DNA of 64,000 bases from Piromyces finnis (taxonomy: Eukaryota; Neocallimastigomycota; Neocallimastigomycetes; Neocallimastigales; Neocallimastigaceae): assembly GCA_002104945.1 (NCBI GenBank), contig MCFH01000083.1, forward strand, positions 62,001 to 126,000. The letters are read 5' to 3'. A program made the position numbers and the translations under genes. Below are positions 22,701 through 35,897 of the stretch, piece by piece (positions within the stretch are counted from its first letter, which is position 1; each line of letters opens with the position of its first letter). The notes beneath the pieces were generated by a model that was not told the DNA's origin, did not search any database, and saw nothing but the letters and a program-made list of their open reading frames with translations.

Positions 22701-24079
22701 TAGTACAAGGATTAAACAATAATATTGGTTATATATTTGAAATTTGTGTCACAATGATAGTTGGTTTTGCTATTGCATTCTTTAATAGTTGGAAATTGAC
22801 TTTAATTTTATTCTGTACCATTCCACTTATATTTTCTGGTACAATTTTAGAATTAAAAACAAGTCAAGATAAAAACGAAGAAAAACGTCAAATTTATGAA
22901 ACAAGTACAAATATTGCTGTTGAATCAATTGTTAGTGTAAAGACTGTTTATGCACTTAATTTACAAAAGTATTTTAGTAAACTTTATGATAATAGCTTAG
23001 TAAAGTCTAAAAAAAGTCTCGAACGTAAATATTATATTAATGCATTTGGAAATGGTTTCAGTAATGCTGTAAATTTCATTTCTTATGCTTTTGGTTTCTA
23101 CTTTGGTTATATATTTGTTAAAAATGGTGAAATAGAATTCCAAAATATGTTTAGAGTTTTGATGGTAATTATTTTATCTACCGCTTCCATTGGTATTGCA
23201 AGTTCATCTGTACCAGACTACAAAAAAGCTGAAGAAGCTTTTGGCCAAGTTTTAAAAATAATTGACCGTCATTCTAAAATTGATGCAAATAGTCCAGAAG
23301 GAACAAAAAAAGATAAATTTGAAGGAAATATTATGTTCGATCGTCTTCGTTTTTCTTACCCATCCCGTCCAAATATTCCAGTATTACGTATGGGCAATAA
23401 TAAAATAAAAGTAGCTCAAGGAACAAATTTAGCTATTGTTGGTGGTTCTGGTTGTGGTAAAAGTACACTTATTGGATTATTATTACGTTGGTATGATGCT
23501 CAACATGGTGAAATATTAATTGATAATATAAAAAATAATAATTATAATATTAAATGGTTACGTAAGCAAATGGGTATTGTTAATCAAGAGCCTAATCTCT
23601 TTAATGTATCCATTAAAGATAACATTCGCTATGGAAAAGAAAATGCTACTGAAGAAGAAATTATTAATGCTGCTAAAAAAGCAAATATTCATGATTTTAT
23701 TGTTTCATTACCAGATGGTTACAACACTTTAGTTGGAGGTATAGGTACTTCTCAAATGAGTGGAGGACAAAAACAACGTATTGCTATTGCCCGTGCTATG
23801 ATTCGTAATCCAAAAATCTTGTTACTAGATGAAGCTACATCTGCTCTAGATGCTGAATCAGAAATTATTATTCAAAAAGATTTAGAAGAAGCTTCCAAAA
23901 ATCGTACAACTATAACTATTGCTCATCGTTTATCAACTATTAAGAATGCTGATATAATCATTGTTATGAAAGAAGGTAGAATATTAGAAATGGGTAATCA
24001 TAAAGAATTAATGGAACAAAAGGGTGAATATTATGAAATGGTTTTAGCTGGTGATAGTAGTGCTGGTAATGCTAATTAA
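19750..24079 (+). CDS. ABCB-type (P-glycoprotein/MDR-like) ABC exporter, one intron
   Basis: Exons 19750-19928 and 20122-24079 give 1378 residues. The intron (19929-20121, 193 bp) has a GTAATA donor, an ATATAG acceptor and a TACTAAAC branch-like sequence near 20058. It splits an ATG codon (AT|G) inside a conserved N-terminal ..SLPLM segment. Layout is TMD1-NBD1-linker-TMD2-NBD2, a full transporter. NBD1: Walker A GSSGSGKST (about 471), LSGGQKQR (about 576), ILLLDEATSALD (about 596), IAHRLSTI. NBD2: Walker A GGSGCGKST (about 1167), MSGGQKQR (about 1272), ILLLDEATSALD (about 1292), IAHRLSTI. An acidic, Asn-rich linker joins the halves, and an Asn-rich loop lies in TMD2. It probably exports hydrophobic compounds or peptides across the plasma membrane or an organelle membrane; substrate unknown. 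Both ATP sites look intact. Confidence 0.93.
19929..20121 (+). other. Spliceosomal intron of the ABC transporter gene
   Basis: Without splicing, the N-terminal exon runs into TAATAATAATA stops. Removing GTAATA...ATATAG restores the continuous TMD1 frame. It provides a local reference for donor and acceptor style. Confidence 0.85.
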
Positions 24080-25828
24080 AATTTAAAATAAAAGAAAAAA
24101 GAAAAAGCAAAAAAAAAAAAACGAAAAAATATAAAAAAATAATAAATAATAAATAATAAATAATAATAAAATAAAAAAGAGCAAAATAAAAACAAAAATA
24201 GAAAATAAAAAGGTAAAAATAAAAAAATAAAATAAAATATAATAACTAAATTAAGAAAAATAATAAAAATTAAAAATAAATTATTAATAAAGAATTAAGA
24301 TATAATTTTATTAAAATAATTATAATATTATAAAATGTATTTATTAAATAAAAAATAATAATAATTATAAAATATATAATAATTAATAATAATTATATTA
24401 ATATATGTAAATTAAATTATATGTAATTTTATTTACCATATATTATATTAATAAATTTGAAATATAATTATAAAATCTTATTTATTAACTCTTTATAATG
24501 ATTTGAAACTAAATAAAATTTAATAATATTAATTATAAAAGTTAAAATACTAATTTATTATAATTCATAAATATTAATTTAATTAGTTAAATTTTTAGTT
24601 TTTTTTTTTTTAAATTGATATTATTTATAAAGTAATAAAAATAAAATTAATAAATAATGAAATAAGGATAAATATCAAAATATAAAAAAAAGCAAATAAA
24701 TAACTGAATTAATTATCGAAAAGATAATAATAGTATTATGTAATAAATATTAAATAATAATGTATTAATATAATAATATAGTTTTAAATTAAATGAAAAG
24801 TATTTAATATTTAATAAAGATATTAATGTAATAATATATTTCAAAATAAAAAGCAAAAAAAAAAAATTTAAATTAATAATATTTTAAAATTAAAAATTGT
24901 GGAATAAATTATTTATTTATATTTAATAATATTATAAACTTTCATATACAAAGCAATACATATAAGCATATAAGATATATAGAACTTTTCTTTTAGTATT
25001 TCTACTCAAAATTTTCTAGAATAAAAGAAAATTTAAAGGAAAATAAATAAAAATAAATTAAATATTTTATTATATAATTTTTATATATATTTTATTATTA
25101 TTATATAAATATTTGAATTAAAAATTTTAAAAAGAATATTTGAAGTAATACTAAATATAACATTTAAAATAAATCAAATTAATTAAGCAATTCGAATTAA
25201 TTTATTTTATATATGATTATTAGTAATTATTAAATTTTTTAAAATCTAAATAATAATAATAGTAATAATATAGTATTATTATTTATTTATAAAAGTGTTA
25301 TATCAAATATTAAAAAAAATAATATGAATAATTTTTTTTTTATTTTATTATTTAGTTTATTTTAATATAAAGGAATAAATATTAAAAATTAGGGTTAGAG
25401 ATTTATTTTTTAGAATTTTATACGTACATAATAATTTATAAAAAGAATACGTAATTATTCGGAATAAAGGGAAAAAAAAATTAAAAATTTTATAATTAAA
25501 TAAAATAATAAAAAACTTTGATTAAAACTCAATAAAGAATTATATACATAATAATATATCTTTAAAATTAATTTATAAAATTTTATTTATATAATAATTA
25601 ATAAATTAAATGTTCCACAATTAATAATATATTGTGAAACTTTAATAAAAAATAAAGATAATAAATATTTTCAAAAGAAAAATAGAATATAGGAAAATTA
25701 AAATAAATTTTATAAAATTCATATGAAAATATTTTATTTTCCAAGGAAGATAAAATTTAATAAAAACAGAAACATAAAATAAGATAATATAAAAAATTGA
25801 AAAGTACAAATACTATAAACTTAAAAGA
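24080..25828. other. Very AT-rich intergenic region
   Basis: Only A/T homopolymers and AATAAT-type microsatellites are visible. No frame, RNA gene or repeat could be supported in this 1.7-kb stretch. Confidence 0.5.
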
Positions 25829-26206
25829 ATGTTTATAAAAAAGAATTTTAACAATTTATATTTTGTTAAAAAGTACTTGAAAGAGTATAATGAACTTGAA
25901 AAAATATTAAGTGATCCTGAATATATTTTAAGTCAAAATATTGAAATTTGCATTAATGAATATTATGTTATGTTATTTTGTTGTTCAATTTCAATGATTC
26001 ACAATAATTTTAATTATTTTATTATTAAAGCATTATTATATAATATTTTTGATAGTTCTTATTTTGATGTACTTGATAAGAAACTTGTTTTTTTTAAGTA
26101 TACGTGTGAAGAACCATATATTAGAAAAATATTTAATATATTATGTTCAACTCCACATGAAGTATTTAATAATTATATTTTAATAAAAGATTATAATCCT
26201 AATTAA
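25829..26206 (+). CDS. Hypothetical small protein (125 aa)
   Basis: An ATG-initiated frame of 125 codons in very AT-rich DNA. Its amino-acid mix (Cys, Pro, balanced charged residues, about six Cys) is less degenerate than the surroundings and suggests real coding. No signal peptide, transmembrane segment or family motif is recognised; the middle (YYVMLFCCSISMIHNN) is hydrophobic. It could be the remnant of a larger protein, perhaps part of an expanded fungal family of short cytosolic proteins (guess). Confidence 0.35.
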   Translation: MFIKKNFNNLYFVKKYLKEYNELEKILSDPEYILSQNIEICINEYYVMLFCCSISMIHNNFNYFIIKALLYNIFDSSYFDVLDKKLVFFKYTCEEPYIRKIFNILCSTPHEVFNNYILIKDYNPN

Positions 26207-26416
26207 AAAAAAATTCTTTTTTTTTTTTAGATTTTTATAAATTGAAAGAATTGTTATTTTTATATATATGTATTTGGTATATATTTTACTTTATGTATAT
26301 AAATTTATATAATTTTTAAAAAGCAAATTTAATATGTTTTATCATAAATATTATAAAATGATTTTTTTACGAATTTAAATAATTAACAAACAAATTGTTA
26401 TATATAGTATTTTATT

Positions 26417-26875
26417 ATGGATTTGCTATTAATATCGTTGATAACTTTTACATTTTTTGCTAATTATATTTTAGCGAAAATAGATAAAAAGGAGTTCTGT
26501 TTGCATAACTATAATGGTATCACAAAAATAGTTGATCCCTTTTATATCAACTCTAAAAATGAAACGATTTATTTTGATACTATTGAAGAGTATTCGAAAT
26601 ACATTGGACCTACATGGTTTGGCGTAGCCTATTGTGGTAATAATACTATTGTTAATAATGTAGGACGTTATTTTAAATATATTGGAGATGATGTTAATCC
26701 ATCAACAGATATTACACCAACAGAAATAAGCGATAAATCAGATGAAGCAGAAACTGAAGGAGTATTTGAAGAAGATGACATGTACAACGATGATGCAAAT
26801 GAAGTTTTTGTTGTTAATAAAGTAAGTTCCAAGAAGCAATCTAAAGTCAAAAGGTACATGAATTTTGTTAAGCGA

Positions 26876-26918
<43 letters not shown>

Positions 26919-29900
26919 GTGATAATTGTAATGATAATGGTAATGACAATAAAAATTTTTTGAATCTACATACCAAAGAAGAATTTACAAATTATTATAG
27001 TAATCTTTATGATAAGTTGATGGATCCTGAGAAGCCATTAAAATGTGTTCCATTGAATAGTGTTAATCCAGCGTACAATCCCTATCATCCTTTATTGATT
27101 AGAACAACCAATAGAGAAAGAGCAAATATTATAAATAATATGGGTACTGTGTATGGAGGTAATAGTAATAAAATAATGGAATTTATTAAAGATAGTAAAG
27201 ATATACAACCATGTGGAATTGTTATGAAGATGAAAGATTCATCTATTTCGTGTAGCGTTCGAATTTCAAATACAATTGATGAAAGTGTGACTATTACAGA
27301 CAGCAATGGGAAAACTTATCATCAAGCATATGGAGTTGTTTATAGTGATACTAATTCATTTTCTGATGATATTAATACAGTTTTAGAATTGTCAGTATCT
27401 TCGACAGAGAGTAAATCACTTTCATATTCCGAATCCGATACGGTTTCTAAATCAGCTGAAAGAGTGCTTTCATATACAAAATCCAAAGGTAAATCTGTTA
27501 CAGATTCAAGTGAAGACACTCACACTGATACTCACGAGAGCTCTTATGCTTATACAGAAAGTGAAGAACATTCTCATGCAAGAAGTGATGGTGGTGAAGT
27601 TGTTGATGAGACTAATTGGAGTAAAAGTGAAGAAATATCACATGTTGAAGAATATAGTCGAATGGAAAGGAAGGATTATGAAAAAGCCAAATTAAAACAA
27701 AAAAGAAATGATGTAGTATCGTTATGCAAACGTGAAAGTATTTGTATTCCTTGTGATGTTGTTGATACCGTTACAAATGTAGTTGGTACTGCTGCTAATA
27801 TAGGCTTGCAAATACAATCTAATAATTTACAAAAAGAGTCTAATGATATAGCCAGAAATTCCACAGAAGCTGCTTACATAGCTAATGATATCGCTAGAAA
27901 CTCCACAGAAGCTGCTTTTATTGCTAATAATATAGCAAGTAATGCCAATGAGATTGCAAAAGACGCTAATGCTGCTTCATGGAAGGCAAATAATTTAACG
28001 TTACAGTCGATAGAATCTCAAGAAGATATAGCAAGGAAAGACAGAGAATTGCAAAGAGAACTTAATGAACTTAATGCACAACAAGAACTTGCTATTGCAT
28101 TTGCAGGTACAAGAACTACAAGTGATAGTTATAGTACGGTTAAAAGTGAAGGTGGAAGTCATAGTCAGTCTGAAAATTGGTCTGATACCTATACCGATTC
28201 TACAGGTATTAGCAACACCTGGACTACATCTGATGGATATTCCGATTCACATACTCAAGGTCATTCGGAAACAACTACTGAAGAAAGTACTCGATCTGAT
28301 TCTATTTCACATTTATTAACAAATACATTTACTAAAGATAAAGGTTGGAGTTTTGAATCTTCTAATACTAATTCAGCATCCAATAGTTATTCTTACGGCA
28401 AATCAAATACAATATCCCATACAAATGATATTTCCATAGACCAGTCTATTGAAGTATCGGCTGAGAGATCATATCAGAAATCGGTTTCAAGATCTAACAC
28501 CGAAGAACATAGTAAAACTCTCGAATTCCATATTCCAGATAATGGTTGTTACAATCTAACAGCTGTTCCTTTATTTAGATCAGAAGTAAATATTTGGGCG
28601 TGTGGTGACTATGATATATACGGAAATTATTATACACGTTTTCAAAAAACCATTCATCCAATTGAATTAACAGATTTTGCCAAAACACCAATTGAATGCA
28701 ATAAGGAGCAAATTGATCCAGTTATTATTGATAACAATTATCAGAATAGAAATTATATTCCTGATAACGGCATGCCTAAAAACACACTAATTTCAGGTCA
28801 AGTTTTAAATAAAGGCAATAAAATTAAATCACGCAATGGTAAATATTATTTTGGATTATTGGATGATACAGGAGAATTAGCTTTATGTAAAGGTGAGTTC
28901 AAAAAAGAAAATATTGTGTGGAGTAATGGTATAGATTTTTTGAAAGATGATAAATACAATCTTAAATTTAAAGTAAATTATAACGGACATTTGGTTGTTA
29001 CAGCAAAGAATATATTTTCAAAATATAGAGTAATGGATACTGATCAAAATAATGATGTAAATATTAATATTAATAATAATTCCAAGTTATCAAAGCGTCG
29101 TAATGCATTAGATAGATTATCTTCATTACTAGATAATAAAACAACAACAACAACGACAACAACTTCTACTACTACAACAACTACAACTACAACTACAACT
29201 ACAATTAATACTACTACAACTAATAAAACTAATTCTATTGCTATTACAACATCCACAATCGAAAATACAAATAAAAATACTAGTAAAGAGAGTTCAACAT
29301 CTTCATCTAATTTAATTGTTTCAAAGGCAACCGAGAATTTAAGTAGCTTAATATTTTCTAGTACTTATTCTACCACATCTAATGAACCTACATCGACTGC
29401 TGTTAACACATCTACTAATACAAGTAGTTCTGAACCAGTTAAAATGGCTAATTATAGAAATACCGAGGAATTCATTATATGGGATTCATTACCTAAAGAT
29501 TTACCATTCAATGTAGGCTACTCAGATGGATCGGGATACTCATTGGTCTTAAATGACGACGAAAATACCGATTATTGCACTTTAACATTATATGATGGTG
29601 TAGGTGTAAAAATTTGGGAAATTAAGCCAGGGCAGTATGATTATATAGGATATGCGTTTCCAAGAGAATATAATATGCCATTAGCATTCGAAACTAAAAA
29701 AGCTGAAAAAGATATTAGTAAGTATGATTTTCACAATGTTATTAGACCGGAAGTAAAAGATGTATTTATTCATAAAATGAGCTTCACTTGTGATACAAAG
29801 ATGCGCGAAAATGAGGCGTTGGTATCAAGTAATGGCAAATATAGATTTTATGTACAACCATCAGGTAATTTAGTTATTAAAGAAAATTCCAGAACGATGT

Positions 29901-32900
29901 GGTCTTCATTAACTGCTAATATTGAAATATTTGAGGCACCATATATTTTGTCATTCTCACCATTGGGCGAACTATTATTGAGAGATAAAAATAAGTTTTT
30001 AATATGGCACACTGTAAACGGAGATTCATTTAAAAATACAGAAAAGATTGAAGACATTCGTAAATTTTCCTTAATATTATCAGATGATGGTGAATTATAT
30101 ATCGAGGATAATTATCATAATATGTATTGGAGTTCATGGCCTGTAAGATTATATAATCAACATATACGATATGTTGAGCCAATGATTTATGATATATCCA
30201 TATGTAAGGAAACTATAAGAAATAAATACATCTACGATCTCTTTTCCAATCCAAATATTTATAATTATTATGAAGATCCAGATGACTCAACTACCTATGT
30301 TCGTAAATACTATGTTAATAATTTATTACCAAATGAGTCATTGCTTTCAATATACCATGCTACTTTAAATGTTACAGATACTGAAGTTGTATTTTATTAT
30401 AAGTATAAAGATAAAATGCATTCAAAGGAATTGGCCAGTTGCAGTAAAAATTCGAATGTTAAGGAATTGAAATTAGAAAAAAATGGTTTATATTTGTATT
30501 GTAATGATAACACCTATAAAACTATTGCTATGGTACCAGAGAATCAAAAATATTATCGTCTTTCTATTGAGAAAAGATATAAAATGGATTATCCTGATTT
30601 AATGATATACAACACCAAAACTAAGGAGTTCTTATGGGGATTGAATCCAGTTAAATTTTTGTATAGTGTTGTTCCCAATAAAACTAAATATGGTGAATAC
30701 AATAGAATTGTTACTGCTAATACATTTACAACATTTGATAGATTAATATCTTATAATGGTGGTGGAAATCATGTGTATATGTCCAATTCTCATGGATTAG
30801 AATTGAGTAATTCAGCATACACTGAATTTAAGAGCTTATCCCTATTGGATGATAACTTTTATATTAATGATGAAATAATTATTAAGAATGAAAAAAATAT
30901 GGAACTTTCTTATGATGGTATCAATGATAAATTAATAATCACAAATGATGCCGATACATTGTGGGAATTATTTGGAAGAAAAAAATGTAATAAATTTATT
31001 TCTTCTGATGAAAATTGTAATACTCTATAGTCCTTTAGTGAGTTTTACAATGACGAAAATGAAAAAACTTTTCATTTAGCTTCATATTGGCTATTATATA
31101 AAAGTAATACGTTTTATATTTTTAATATAATAGAGTATCTTAAAACCATTAATGAGCCAATATTTTCAATGAAACTAAATGAAAATGGTGACATTACATT
31201 AAACAATAATAAATATATATTTCACAAAGAATATTACAAAAAGGATCAATATTACGAATTAATTACCAATAATTATAATTTAATATTAAAATCAAGTACT
31301 GGAGAATATAAATGGGCACTTGGAGATATCTTCAACCGTGCCTATAATGCAGATATCTTAAAAATTGGAGATTCTTTCAAAGAAGGTGAAATGTTATTCT
31401 GTGATGATTATTCTCTAATTATTCTTGGCGGTAAATTATTGTATAGAGACCACAAAACATTTAATGAAGTCGACATTTTAAATTTAAAAAATAACTATGT
31501 TTCAAAATTAGCTATAGGATTTAGAAGTTTAACATTCTTTGATAAAAGTAATGAACCAATTTATGCGATTATGTCACCTGATAGTGTTGATTATCCTGAC
31601 AGCTGTCTTAAATGTGATAAAATCAATAAAGGAGTGTATTGGGATGACGGTAATGGAAATTCATTATGGAGTTATCCTAAGAATTTACCAAAAACCGATA
31701 CTACTACAATTACTTCAACTACCACCACTACCACCACAACCACCACTACTACTACTACTACTACCACTAGCATTATGCAAACTCCTCAAACTATTGTTTT
31801 TACTACACATGTTACTAACTACTCAACCGAATATATAACAGAATCACAAACTAGTATAGCCACTAAAACTAGTTATAGTTATGCAACTTATACCAATGTA
31901 AGTTATCAAGGAAGTATTGGATCAAAGTATTACCTAGGTATAAATGAATTAAAAGAATATGTCACACTTGAAGCTAAATATGGTGGAAATAATAAACAGC
32001 CAAGCAAGTATATTAAATGGTTAATTAAATCTGAAAAGGAACCTTCATATATGCATATAGTAAATAATAATGGTGAAATATCAAATTATTGTTTAGACGT
32101 AGGTAAAAGTAAAAACAAATATTCTTACTATTTAAGAATTAGTAAATGTTCAGAAGACACTTACTTATTTAAATATAATGTGCCATTTACTGATTATGAA
32201 AATTCAAAAATAAATAATCCAAATAATATTATTGTTTATAAAAACGATAATTCTTTATTTACTAATAGTAACGGTGTACCATATTGTATTTATTACAGCG
32301 ATACATTGCGTATAGAAGAGTGTAAAGATCCTAAAGATTATGAAAATTTCAATTGGAAAAAATACAATAATGGCTATTTTACTGAAACTTCCACAAAGAC
32401 TAAATTACAAACTTCTACTGAATATCTTACCAAGAGCACAGTAGTACCAACCATATTAACTTCAACAATAACCTCAATTTTATTACCTACTTTTTCACCT
32501 ACTTTTTCACCAACTACGTCTACTACAACGAATATAAGTAGTATTACTACTAAGGATATAAATCCTACACAATCCATTGATTTACTATTTATTCCTTTAA
32601 CCTTTAAAGGTATACAAAATGGAAATTCCAGTATTTTCTTAAGTGTTCCAAAATTAGGAACAAATGAATCTTTTGATATGAGAATATCTGACAGCTACTA
32701 TACATGGTTTGTTACTTCAACTACAAATCCTTCTTATCTTTATCTATCTGAAGGTATTTCAGGAAATATTGGAAATCCAACAAATTATTGTTTGGATTTA
32801 GGCGACTTTGTTCATAATGAAAAGGATAACTATAATTATTTACGTATCGAAAATTGTTCTAATGTAAAGTATAAATTTATGTATAATGCTTCAGATAATG

Positions 32901-33064
32901 CTAAATATGGAACAATTAATGTTTACGATATCAATGGTAATCCTCTTTCTATTAATAATGACTTTATGTGTATTTACTATTCAATGACACCTCGTGTCGA
33001 TAAATGTGTTGATCCATCCCTTAATACTAAAATGGGTTGGGAAATGTCTCTAATAAAAAATTAA
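26417..33064 (+). CDS. Giant secreted lectin-like, Ser/Thr-rich surface protein with one in-frame TAG (31028-31030)
   Basis: The frame is continuous over 2216 codons except for one TAG. The first 1537 codons start with a signal peptide (MDLLLISLITFTFFANYILA). Then follow: a Cys-containing N-terminal domain; a poly-Asn tract (about 154-168); Ser-rich stretches (about 310-430 and 565-690) around a coiled-coil-like zone with imperfect 14-residue repeats (DIARNSTEAAYIAN); a bulb-lectin-like beta repeat (about 784-870, with NGKYYFGLLDDTGEL and IVWSNG); a poly-Thr linker (about 907-940); and more lectin-like repeats (from about 1127, SSNGKYRFYVQPSGNLV). The part after the TAG adds another such repeat, poly-Thr linkers, and two copies of a Cys-bearing domain (YCLDVGKSKN.. 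and YCLDLGDFVH..). It looks like a wall or extracellular adhesin. The TAG may be a nonsense mutation or lie in a short intron (see findings). Confidence 0.75.
31028..31030 (+). other. In-frame TAG inside the giant secreted protein gene
   Basis: The codon after ...AAT ACT CTA is TAG. The same frame then remains open for 677 further codons with the same domain style. GTAATA, the donor type used in the ABC transporter intron, occurs at 30986 and 31017. A segment 31017-31079 (63 bp, ending CATTTAG) could be spliced out without changing the frame. Nonsense versus intron cannot be settled here. Confidence 0.7.
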
Positions 33065-33197
33065 TAATAAATTAAATTATTAATTATTATTATCATCAAA
33101 TAATTATAATTTATTCTATTAATTAATTAAAATGTATAGATTTATAGAAAAAATAAAAAAATAAAAAAAATAGATAAAAATATAAAGATAGAAATAA

Positions 33198-33231
<34 letters not shown>

Positions 33232-33661
33232 TATGAAATATGAAAAATATTTAAAATAAATAAATAAATAAATAAAAAGATAAATAGAAAAAAACAAAAA
33301 AAAAAAGAAATAAATAGGATAGGGTCAATAAAAAATATATATATAATAATAACAAAATTATATATATTTTTTAAAATTTTAAATATTTCTTTTTTAGTAT
33401 CAGTTTTCTATCTTCATTTATTGTTATTTTTTTTAAACCGTATAATATATTATTTATTATGATTATAATAACAAAATTTTCATGTAAAGAAATTATAAAC
33501 TATTTTATATTTTTATATTACTTTTATAAAATGATTTTATAAGATTTTAATAAAAATAATTATAAAATAAAATAAATTAGAAATTACATATATATAAATA
33601 AATATATATATATATTTAAAAAAAAACTATAAATTCAAGCAAAAATTTTTAAACAGAAGAA
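33065..33661. other. AT-rich intergenic region with an AAT microsatellite
   Basis: (AAT)n at 33198-33230 and TATA repeats at about 33590-33615. No gene-like frame. The promoter of the next gene should lie at the right end. Confidence 0.45.
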
Positions 33662-34380
33662 ATGAAAACTGTTACATTATTAGTATTTTTAAGCTTTTCT
33701 GTTTTAATTTATGCTAATTCGATTAATTTTTTGAAATTATTGAAAAGAGATGTTGCATTTGATGGAGATACTTTCAAGAATAGTATAAGTGAAGAATGTT
33801 TAAATGAATATAAAAATTCAGAATATAATGAATGTTTGCCTACAATTACATTGGATAATTTTAAAGGTGAGTGCTTAAAAATACAAAATGAAAAATGTCA
33901 AAAGTTTTATGAGGATCCATTAAAATACTATCCTATTTGTGGAAATTTCCCAGCTTTTAAAGAATTGTATCAGCCAAATATGATTAAAAGTTTATTACAA
34001 GGTTATGATATATATTGTCAAACTAATGAAAATGGTGATTTATGTCCATTTTCTATAAATGTAATAACAAAAATGATAATATTGAAATTTTAAATGAACA
34101 ATGTAAATCTAAAAAATGCACTGAATCTTTACTTAAGGTCTATAAAGAAATAAGTAAGGATCAATATACAGCTTATGAAAATTCATCATTCACTTCTGGA
34201 AATTATTCTGATCAAGATTTAAATGAATTAAACCATATTATTTCTACATTAGAATCGGAACAATGTAAATCTTCACATGTATCAAATGATAACGAAACTA
34301 GTGATTCTATTTCTATTAAGATCAATAATATTTTATTAATTTCATTATCTTTATTATTATTAATTTTTTATGAATTTTAA
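33662..34380 (+). CDS. Small secreted, Cys-containing, probably GPI-anchored protein (two frames; intron or frameshift)
   Basis: The first frame (33662-34093) has a clear signal peptide (MKTVTLLVFLSFSVLIYANS) followed by a lumenal domain with regularly spaced Cys. The second frame (overlapping, ending at 34380) continues with Cys and Ser/Asn-rich sequence. It ends in a hydrophobic tail (ILLISLSLLLLIFYEF) of the GPI-signal type. The two are one gene. Either an intron 34061-34137 (GTAATA donor, ACTTAAG acceptor, phase 0) joins the frames, which its donor makes plausible, or a 1-base indel has broken the gene; the skipped stretch is itself Cys-containing. Products would be about 213 or 239 residues. 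Family not recognised. Confidence 0.6.
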
Positions 34381-35048
34381 ATAAAATAAAAATTTACTAT
34401 TTTATAACTATAGTATTTTTTACTAAATAATTAATAATAAAAATATATAAAAAAATTAGATATACTAAAAATTAGTATTTAGATCAATTATTTAAAAGCT
34501 CTATAATATTAATATGTTTTAATCATATTAATAATAATTATAATCATATAATATTATAAAATTTATTTTCTATCAAATAAATATATATTATATATTATAC
34601 TTGTTAATTATGTAATTATAATATAACAAAATTATTAAAAAATTATAAATAATTAATTATATTTTAATTATATAATAAAACAAAATAATAATAAAATACT
34701 ATTACATAAATGTTTTTTTTTAGATCGTATTTTTTTTTAAAAAAAAAATATTTTAATCTTCTTTTTCCTTTCCTTTTCTTTTTTTTTTTTAAAAAAAATT
34801 TTTTTTATTTATTTGTTATTTAATTAAAAATATATATACTAAAATAATATCAAAAAGATTAATTTTAAAAGAAATTATACGTATGTTAATAAATATTTTA
34901 TATATATAATAAATAAAATTAAAAGTTTTTTTTAAAAAAAAATTATTAACTAATATAATATAAAATAAGAAATTTGCAATATTAAGCCTTTATTTAAAAA
35001 GGTTTTATATTATATATTCCATATATATATATATATTTACTTTCATAT
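34381..35048. other. Convergent intergenic region with T/A palindromes (host-virus boundary)
   Basis: No gene. It contains T9A10 at 34730-34748 and T12A8T8 at 34779-34806, flanking a pyrimidine-rich stretch. It separates the last host-style gene from the first gene of the viral block. No terminal repeat or duplication marking an insertion edge was found. Confidence 0.5.
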
Positions 35049-35897
35049 TTATTCTACATTTATATTTGAGTTAATGTAAGAATCATAAGAAAAATACATA
35101 ATATTATAATGAGAATTAATTACATTTATAATGTTATTATACATTACAACAGGATTATTTTCAGTGATATCACTAATTCTTTTATTAATATCATTAATGT
35201 CATATGGAATACCATATTCACCAAGAAAAGATATAATCTTTTTATATATTGGTTTATCTTTAAGTGAATCAATCGATTTTAATGATACCTTTGCATACAT
35301 ATTTGATTGGAGATCTTCACCATACTTATTAACTTCAACATAATGTGTTGCCATATAATAGCTTTCCTTTTTATCTGAAGAAATATAATGAATAACAAAT
35401 ACTCCAGCTCCAAAATAACCTGAAAATTCAGTAAAAAATAAAATGTAAGAATTGACAGAATTTGAAGTACTTTCAATTTTCAAAGGCCATTTAGTATTGA
35501 TATTATAATCTAGTGGTAACTTATTTTGAGATATCCATTCATTTCCTAATAATACTGTATTAGCAATAATTTCATATTTGTATTTATTAGCAACCATTTT
35601 TATGTGTTCAGGTAATGGTAACTTACCTTCAGAACGTAAATGTGTACCACAATAAACATGACCAGGAGTACACTTATTTTTGCAAGTAGTTTTATTCCTT
35701 TTGATTGCTATACAAGTATCATTAATGGAAAGTTTATTCATTTCTTTTATTGGTGGTTGATTACTAATTTCACTTTCTAAATTCTCAATTATACTTTCTT
35801 TTTTAATATCTAAATTATAGCTATTATTGAAAACCTCTACAGCTTTATTAGTGATTTCATCAATAATCGTATTATAATATTTTTCTAAATTTTCCAT
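35049..35897 (-). CDS. Unknown protein with an NCLDV-type CxxxxxxxxxxCxxKxxxxxxYCxxH zinc-binding motif
   Basis: 282 codons from ATG 35897. A short Cys/His cluster (CIAIKRNKTTCKNKCTPGHV then YCGTH, about residues 62-87) resembles the small metal-binding motif seen in many giant-virus proteins of unknown function, where a Cys-rich basic stretch ends in YCxxH. The rest has no recognised domain. It is convergent with the host gene at 33662-34380 and divergent from the helicase at 37271. It is taken as the first gene of the viral block on the basis of the motif and the neighbourhood. Confidence 0.55.
   Translation of the reverse strand: MENLEKYYNTIIDEITNKAVEVFNNSYNLDIKKESIIENLESEISNQPPIKEMNKLSINDTCIAIKRNKTTCKNKCTPGHVYCGTHLRSEGKLPLPEHIKMVANKYKYEIIANTVLLGNEWISQNKLPLDYNINTKWPLKIESTSNSVNSYILFFTEFSGYFGAGVFVIHYISSDKKESYYMATHYVEVNKYGEDLQSNMYAKVSLKSIDSLKDKPIYKKIISFLGEYGIPYDINDINKRISDITENNPVVMYNNIINVINSHYNIMYFSYDSYINSNINVE

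Noticed and set aside
29135-29230. CRISPR-like or regulatory repeat
   Set aside because: It is an in-frame ACA/ACT run encoding a Thr linker.
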